From Volvox africanus (lineage: Eukaryota > Chlorophyta > Chlorophyceae > Chlamydomonadales > Volvocaceae): 64,000 nucleotides of DNA. This document shows positions 58,222-64,000 of this stretch, piece by piece. The stretch lies in NCBI GenBank assembly GCA_030268105.1, contig BSDZ01000014.1:3663501-3727500 (forward strand), read 5' to 3'. The notes beneath the pieces were generated by a model. The model was not told the origin of the DNA. It did no database searches and saw only the letters and a list, made by a program, of their open reading frames with translations. The first letter of the stretch is position 1, and each line of letters begins with the position of its first letter. A program made the position numbers and the translations under genes.

Positions 58222-60009
58222 GACGACCCCCAGCTATCAGGTTAAGGGAATCTTTGATACAGAAGAGAGGGGCTGAGATGAGTTCTTGAAGAAACGAGAG
58301 GGGAGATCAGAAAAAATGGGTGTGGGGATATGTAGAGGGGCTGTGGGGATATATCGAAGGGCTTTGAAAATATTTAGAAGGTGAAAAAACTGAGGATGGC
58401 AGGAAAAGGTGAAAAAAACTGAGGATGTAACAGGCAAGGTGATGGAGAAAAGTAACATGCTGCATGCCGTCTGCTAGGTATGCAAGATACGTACTGCACA
58501 CCGCGTGATCTGACATTTCCGAATATGCGGAAGCATGTGTCGAGGGGAACATGACTAAACTTAAGAGGATGCACCGGGGAGTACGTAGGAATTGATTTGT
58601 GGCTGGAGGGTGCGAGCGAGCGAGGGAGTGAGCGAGCGAGCGAGGGAGCCATTCCCAGTCGGGCATCCAATGTGTCTGACCAATGCGAGACGACCGAAGG
58701 GGAAGATCCAACTCGTTGATCTGGGTTAATTTACCTTGGAATGTGTATATATATGGTGTGTGAAAGGCGGCAAGAACTCAAAACCACTACCGGTACCAGT
58801 GCCGGTAGTGTGAAATTACAAATGTATATGTCGGGAAAAATGCAATTCGTATGTATTAACGCGAACATGTGTGTATATGTGTGTGTATGTGTATATGTGA
58901 ACATATGTCGGCGGTCTCTCCGTGTGTTGGGGACCAACCCAGATGTGATATACTATATGATATTGTGAGGGGCAGCTGGAACATGGAGTCGGCACGGTGG
59001 CGCGTTGGGGCGCTGGCGCTGGCTTATAAGAACTATGTTGAAGGAATGATATACTGGTGTAGTGTAGCGTGGCGAGGGGGGGGGATGTAAATATGTGGGT
59101 TTCAATTTTGGCTCCGGAAAACCCACATTTGGTTGACGCGCGTTAACACGCACGAGGCTGATACATGGGTAACGATCCTGAGGCACGCAGGGTATAGGAT
59201 TTAATTAGTCGGGGAGTTGCTGGCCACAGTTATGCTTGTATGCTAGTATGATGCGCTGCAACATACTATACTATACACATTGTAGTTTGGACATGTGAAT
59301 ACCATGTGAGCTAGCGGCTCCTCCAACCGTTAACTAGCTATCCTGGCAGCGATCCAAACCAAATCTTCCAACATAAAAACGATTAAGAAAACATACCAAA
59401 ATGAAAGTTCTGTAAACGGCAATAGGTACGCAATGAAGTGACTGTGTCGCTGGGGTTCTTATTTGCTTCGGCCAAGCTTTAGATTGAGAACCACAGCTTC
59501 CCCATACATTTCTGTTTGTCAATAAGTACCTCACAAGCTATATGCATTCCCATTGTAAATCAACGGACGTCGGTAGGAATTCGTACGTTTCCGTACGCCT
59601 CGAAACTAAGGTGGCGTCCAATACAAGTACAGCTGAGCTCTTGGCCTGCCATCACTGCTGTGATATCATAGCCCTCAGTATCCTTTCATTCCAGTCTTAA
59701 TACTCCAAGTTATCCGACCATTTGCCGGTACCGTCGATATCTGCTGACCTATGCCCCAGCCAACAAACCATGGAGTGCTCCCACCGAGTATTAAGTCGCC
59801 AGTATTCTGTTGTGGAAGCACATCGCATGTAAGTGCGTGCTACATATCTACCCCTTAAGGAAGCCAAGAATGAACCAGGTTTTCGTTTTGTGACTAGCAG
59901 CTTGGACATGGCCCGATCTTTGCCATCCATGATGACCCGCGCAACAGCAAGTGCTCCATCCATTGTATAGTTTTGCTCGCGTGTTAACACCTGAAGAGCA
60001 CCTGTCACG
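58222..60009. other. PHYLLO 3' UTR and spacer to the next gene
   Basis: No gene recognised. The first TGTAA after the PHYLLO stop is at 58426. A short open frame on the minus strand around 59870-59990 (MDGALAVARVIMDGKDRAM) has gt...ag-like limits but I cannot connect it to a gene. Confidence 0.45.
58426..58430 (+). promoter_or_regulatory. Candidate poly(A) signal TGTAA for PHYLLO
   Basis: TGTAA 205 bp after the PHYLLO stop, a typical volvocine distance. Confidence 0.55.
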
Positions 60010-61072
60010 ATGGAGCAGCATCTGCGTGATCTTATGGACTCCGAGGCTTTCCAGGCTTATCAGCGCCTGAAGAACAAGCGCGAGTCTGGTACGTCCTGCT
60101 TTCCGTCCCAGGTTATGTCTCAAAGAAGCTTATTTGAAGTTTACTTGGACTTTGCTTGGACTACGTTTATTCTCAAGTTCTGCTTATTGCGACTGCACAA
60201 AGGCTTCTGGCGGCGGACCTCCTTCTGCATCGTGTTCGTGCTATTAGTTCTTGGATTCTTGGATTCGCGACCCTCGTTGACCACGGAATTCCAAACGCCA
60301 AAGGTAAGTAGGTGCACTTAACCTATCATCGGTCACTCGTTAGCTGCTGGTGGCTGGGTGTACCCGGCCAGTTATTAGCTAGGACGGGTCGCCTGCTACC
60401 TGGCTAGCTGCTGCTTGCATCGCATGTATGCGGAACGAGCTACCCACGGCGACGGAATAGATCGACGGCAGTTTAGTCTTTGTTTTCTTTGTACAAACTG
60501 GCGTTGATTTTCACGGTAATAATTAAACTCAGACCCAAACCCAAATGTATGTCTTGTTTATATATATATATATATATATATATTCATGGGGTCATGGATA
60601 TGTATATGCAGGTATTGATCCATGTGCCGTGCGTCAGTCCATTCATTCGTTCGTCTTTCGATGAGGTACACTAACATATATAACAAGTGCAATCTGTTGA
60701 CTCGCTTGCATGGGACCATTATAGTTATAATATCTGTTAATAAATTTTTTATTTGTCGTAATACATCATATCAGCAAGGCGGCCGCCTTGGACGATTACT
60801 TCATGGCGACCTTTGTACGGTCCAAGGAGACGACGGTCTGCGCCGCTGTCCCTGCCGGAGAACCATCGACTATGTATCAAGTTACAATGACAACGGATGT
60901 GATGGGTGACGTCGGTTTACCTGTCGACAGCCGCACAACAATCATCACTGCCAACAAGGGCAACTCGACCCTCGAACAAGCGCACGGGCAGGCCGACTTC
61001 AGCAATTTAGTGCATATCATTATTAGGACACGTGCGGCGGCGAGCCAGCAGATAGTGTTTATTTGGCTGTAG
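60010..61072 (+). CDS. Small single-pass membrane protein, unknown family
   Basis: Three exons with consistent phases: 60010-60088, 60203-60303, 60779-61072, giving 157 aa. The N-terminus is short and charged (MEQHLRDLMDSEAFQAYQRL). One hydrophobic segment around residues 31-44 (FCIVFVLLVLGFL), flanked by Arg-Arg on the N-side, suggests an N-in/C-out signal anchor. The C-terminal 110 residues are soluble (LDDYFMATFVRSKETTVCAA, TMTTDVMGDVGLPVDS). I recognise no domain. The third acceptor (cagcaag) is slightly unusual but keeps phase. A TGTAA lies about 500 bp downstream. It could be the start of a larger gene with further exons if the TAG at 61072 is within an intron. Confidence 0.55.
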
Positions 61073-62740
61073 TCAATAATCGATAGTACTATCTGATAGT
61101 ACTATCTGATGATCGATGAGGTAGTGCTGGTTGCTGGCGGTTGGCAGGGTGATAAGTATTGATAGAATAAGGGGGTCGCCGTTAACATTGTGAGGGGTTG
61201 GGGAACTGATGATGGCTCCAGCTAGTTGTTTTTGTTGGCCCTTCATCAATATACGCACATATGAGCCAGCGACTAATAAAGATAGGAGCGAGGTGTCACA
61301 CACTAGGTGCCTTAGCTATCCACAGTCTATCTGTTGAACGTATCTTGGAGCCTCGTTCGTTTTAGGCTAGGATTGGGGTGGACGGATGGAGGTGGTAAAA
61401 GGTGCGTGCGTGGCAATGAGAAGCAACAACGCCGCCGGATAGGGTACATCTACGTAGATGACGGCCTAACAAGTAAGGTGGCGCAGCAGGCGATGAGGTG
61501 TAGAGCGCTGCATAGAGTGCTGGAATATAGGCACTGCTGAGATAGGGGGTAGACAGGTTCCTGATAGTTCACATTGTGTAATTCACAGATATAAAATATA
61601 TACAAATACTATTCGTGGCTTTTGACAAATAAAGTTATCGCTGCCCAGTACTTAACACATCATTTGTACGGCATCAGCAAGATAGATAATTGTGCAGTAC
61701 CAGGGGTCCCCGCGCAGGACCTTGCTTGCGGTCTTTCCCTTCGCTGTTGGAAGCTATACGAGCCTATGCCAACGGCGGCTTACGCAATCTCTTGGGATTG
61801 TGTGCAGCTCTTAGTCGCCGATGTTGGAGCACGATCCAGCCATCCCCCTGTATGTAAGGCGGTCCTTACGTTTACCTTGCTCGGGGACGAAAGCACTGCA
61901 GGGTGCTGCTGTTCAGGAGGGACCAACTGGCAGGCCCAACTGCCTTGAGCGGCAGTTTGTTAGTTATTGTTCTGATAAATACGAACAGCTGAAAAACTAC
62001 ACGATCGCTCGCTCGCTTTCGGCATCACGCATAAAACCCTATGAACACGGACAACCAATTGTGATCTATATCGCTCATAACCACAGTACTACTAATGGAC
62101 GAATTGGCGCCGTTTGCTGGTCCTATCCACCTTTCATTAAGTCAGTATTGCCGTTGGCCGGCTGCTTAGACGACCCCACTTTCATTGCCAGGTCGCCGAA
62201 CCCCCCTCCCATTCGCCGATGTACATCTGCCTCTACTACCAACGTATTATAATTTGTAAAAGCGTACTGAACATGCGTACATCCAAGCCCGCACTCCACA
62301 TCCAAGAAATTGGCAAGGGACCAGCCCCTACGGCCCACCGATGCAAATCGCCCTCCACTTCTGTGTAATGAGCGAGCGAGCGCACACCATGTCGTACCAG
62401 GCCCCCGCCCACTACCAATAAGATGCCGACATTTGCCACCCGGAGTGTTTCCCACACTAGACTGCTGGTTGCATTCTGTCCGTCACACGATACTATCACT
62501 CATCATGCGCGACATTATTCGTATCACCCGCCCATGTTGTCCCGACCCACGCGGACGCGCGCCACGGTCTCCTCTGACGGTCTGCCAACTTAGGGTTATA
62601 TTACCTCAAGCCATATATACCTGACATGAATACTCCCGCCCTATCTCGCTGCATTCTCACCGATTACGTGAGTGCCACCGTCTGCTCTACTCTTTACCTG
62701 CTTTACGTTACTCTTATCTACCCGCCGTGTTCACTCCAGC
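61073..62740. other. Spacer between membrane protein gene and cycloeucalenol cycloisomerase
   Basis: No gene recognised. Near 61077-61112 there are two tandem GATAGTACTATC palindromes. Poly(A)-like TGTAA at 61577. Confidence 0.45.
61577..61581 (+). promoter_or_regulatory. Candidate poly(A) signal TGTAA for the membrane protein gene
   Basis: First TGTAA downstream of the stop at 61072. Confidence 0.4.
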
Positions 62741-63440
62741 CTACATCCAGGGCAATCCTTGGTCTTTTATGTCTACTATGGCGCCCAGCGAGATTCTCCA
62801 AAGGTCCAGCAGAATGGTCACCAGCATCCCCGCGGCCAGTGCGTCCAGAGCGGCCTCACCGGATGTCCACTTGGAGCCCCTTAAATAGGGACAATCCAGG
62901 ACAAAGGAGGCGGGTGATGACGAACGATGGGGTGAAAGCAGGCACCCACCAGGGATGTCGATGTGTGGATGGAGGTATACATGGACACCCTAAATGGAGA
63001 AGTGCGTCTCAAAATACGCAGTAGTATGTATCCACATACGTGCGTATAAGGAGCCTGCCTATTCACGGCGACCAGGACCAGGACCACGACCGGGACCACG
63101 ACCAGGGTGGACGGGAGCATGACTGTATTCCGCTGTCAAGCCTGGTTAAATGAAGGAACGCTAACTCCGAGGCGAGTGATTGACGTGAGCAGAGTGCAAC
63201 ATTCAACGGTTATGACGTGGAAATGTCTGTCGTGGGGAGGGTAAGGGGCATCAGGTGCTCGGCTGGACTGCTGGGCTAACTGCCGCTGAAGACCCCGCCT
63301 CCGAACCCACCCACTCACCTCTTCTGCGGGTACTCGTCCATTCGGAAGAACATGGGGAAGGAGACAAAAAAGTAGATGGCGTAGAAGAGCGAGCCCACTG
63401 TGTACATCCGGTCGCGGTCTATGAAGGTGTAGTACGGGAA
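62741..63440 (-). CDS. CPI1: Cycloeucalenol cycloisomerase (CPI1), last two exons
   Basis: Minus-strand exons 63440-63319 and 62879-62741 (TAG stop), joined in phase through an AG|G Arg codon. The first reads FPYYTFIDRDRMYTVGSLFY then AIYFFVSFPMFFRMDE. The second reads GSKWTSGEAALDALAAGMLV then TILLDLWRISLGAIV and ends QGLPWM. This is the C-terminal third of plant CPI1, including two membrane segments. The enzyme opens the 9,19-cyclopropane ring of cycloeucalenol in plant-type sterol synthesis in the ER. Upstream exons are not found between 63441 and 64000 and should lie to the right. The end is about seven residues shorter than in Arabidopsis. Confidence 0.92.
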
Positions 63441-64000
63441 CTGCGGTACACGCACAACCAAACGCAGGCACACACGCCGGCATATCGATATACAATATCA
63501 GGATTATATATTATACAATAACGATTTGAGTTACGCTCTGCCACGTCAGCCACGGACACAGATGTGCACACATCAAGCGGAATCGTCCCCTTCAAGGTCG
63601 CTCTCAGACACTCGACTGGCTCGTCCGTGGAGGTCTCAGCAAACAAACCATCACCAGCACCACTACACGCACGGACGGGGCACGGAGGGGGAACTCGCAC
63701 GCACGGGGGGACCAATGGCGGTACGGCGTAGGTGCACGGCAAGTACTCAAAGCAGGCACGTGGCTGGGTTCCATCTTCTTGGAACGAATTTTGGTCAGGG
63801 CGAGGCTAGGGAGCGCGGCAAGGATATATATACACACATATGTATATATGTATTGCCAGCTGGGCATCACAGGCTGATTGAGAAGAGGCTGCCCCCCAGG
63901 CACTAGAGACGAGCACAAAAACTTGATGGGGCTCGAGGTGGGGAGAAACTACAGGCACAATCACAAAACCTCAACCCTACAGGCCTATATCGATTCGAGA
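63441..64000. other. Probable CPI1 intron up to the right edge
   Basis: Polypyrimidine tract and CAG acceptor at 63443-63441; no further CPI1 coding sequence was found before the end of the window. Confidence 0.6.

Overview
This window is nuclear DNA from a green alga, most likely of the volvocine / Chlamydomonadales group. The genes are split by many short GT-AG introns. Telomere-like TTTTAGGG tracts (the Chlamydomonas/Volvox telomere unit) lie inside introns, and TGTAA, the volvocine poly(A) signal, follows several genes. The gene content is plant-like: an ACT-domain plant-type kinase, a fused PHYLLO gene and cycloeucalenol cycloisomerase. The species cannot be fixed from the sequence alone. 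Exon models below come from reading frames, splice motifs, phase consistency and remembered family motifs; no database search was run.

Layout. 1-2868 (-): N-terminal exons of a nucleolar NOC3-like ribosome-biogenesis factor. 4633-8358 (+): ACT-domain Raf-like/STY protein kinase, divergent from the first gene. 10608-11367 (-): tail-anchored cytochrome b5, convergent with the kinase. 12221-15424 (-): RBM34/Nop12-like protein with two RRMs and a Gly/Arg-rich tail. 17991-22321 (-): type II membrane sulfotransferase in eight exons. 23.8-25.4 kb (+): a truncated prolyl oligopeptidase gene fragment. It is followed at 25778-27067 by a nearly identical copy of two PHYLLO exons. 28989-30802 (+): an unrecognised tail-anchored protein. 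32173-32933 (-): the C-terminal GST/thioredoxin-fold domain of a plant-type protein. 36213-58221 (+): a complete, about 34-exon PHYLLO gene (MenF-MenD-MenC-MenH fusion, roughly 2,870 aa). 60010-61072 (+): a small single-pass membrane protein. 62741-63440 (-): the last two exons of cycloeucalenol cycloisomerase.

How the genes relate. PHYLLO encodes four consecutive steps from chorismate towards phylloquinone (vitamin K1) in the plastid, and here it keeps a full isochorismate synthase module. NOC3 and RBM34/Nop12 both belong to 60S ribosome assembly, but they are not adjacent. The other genes are unrelated housekeeping genes.

Most unusual parts: the 21.8-kb-apart direct duplication of PHYLLO exons 18-19 next to a decapitated prolyl oligopeptidase gene; a roughly 200-bp repeat present three times in the same orientation in PHYLLO introns; a 141-bp near-perfect hairpin at 31.3 kb that resembles a small-RNA precursor or MITE; and telomere-like tracts scattered through introns.
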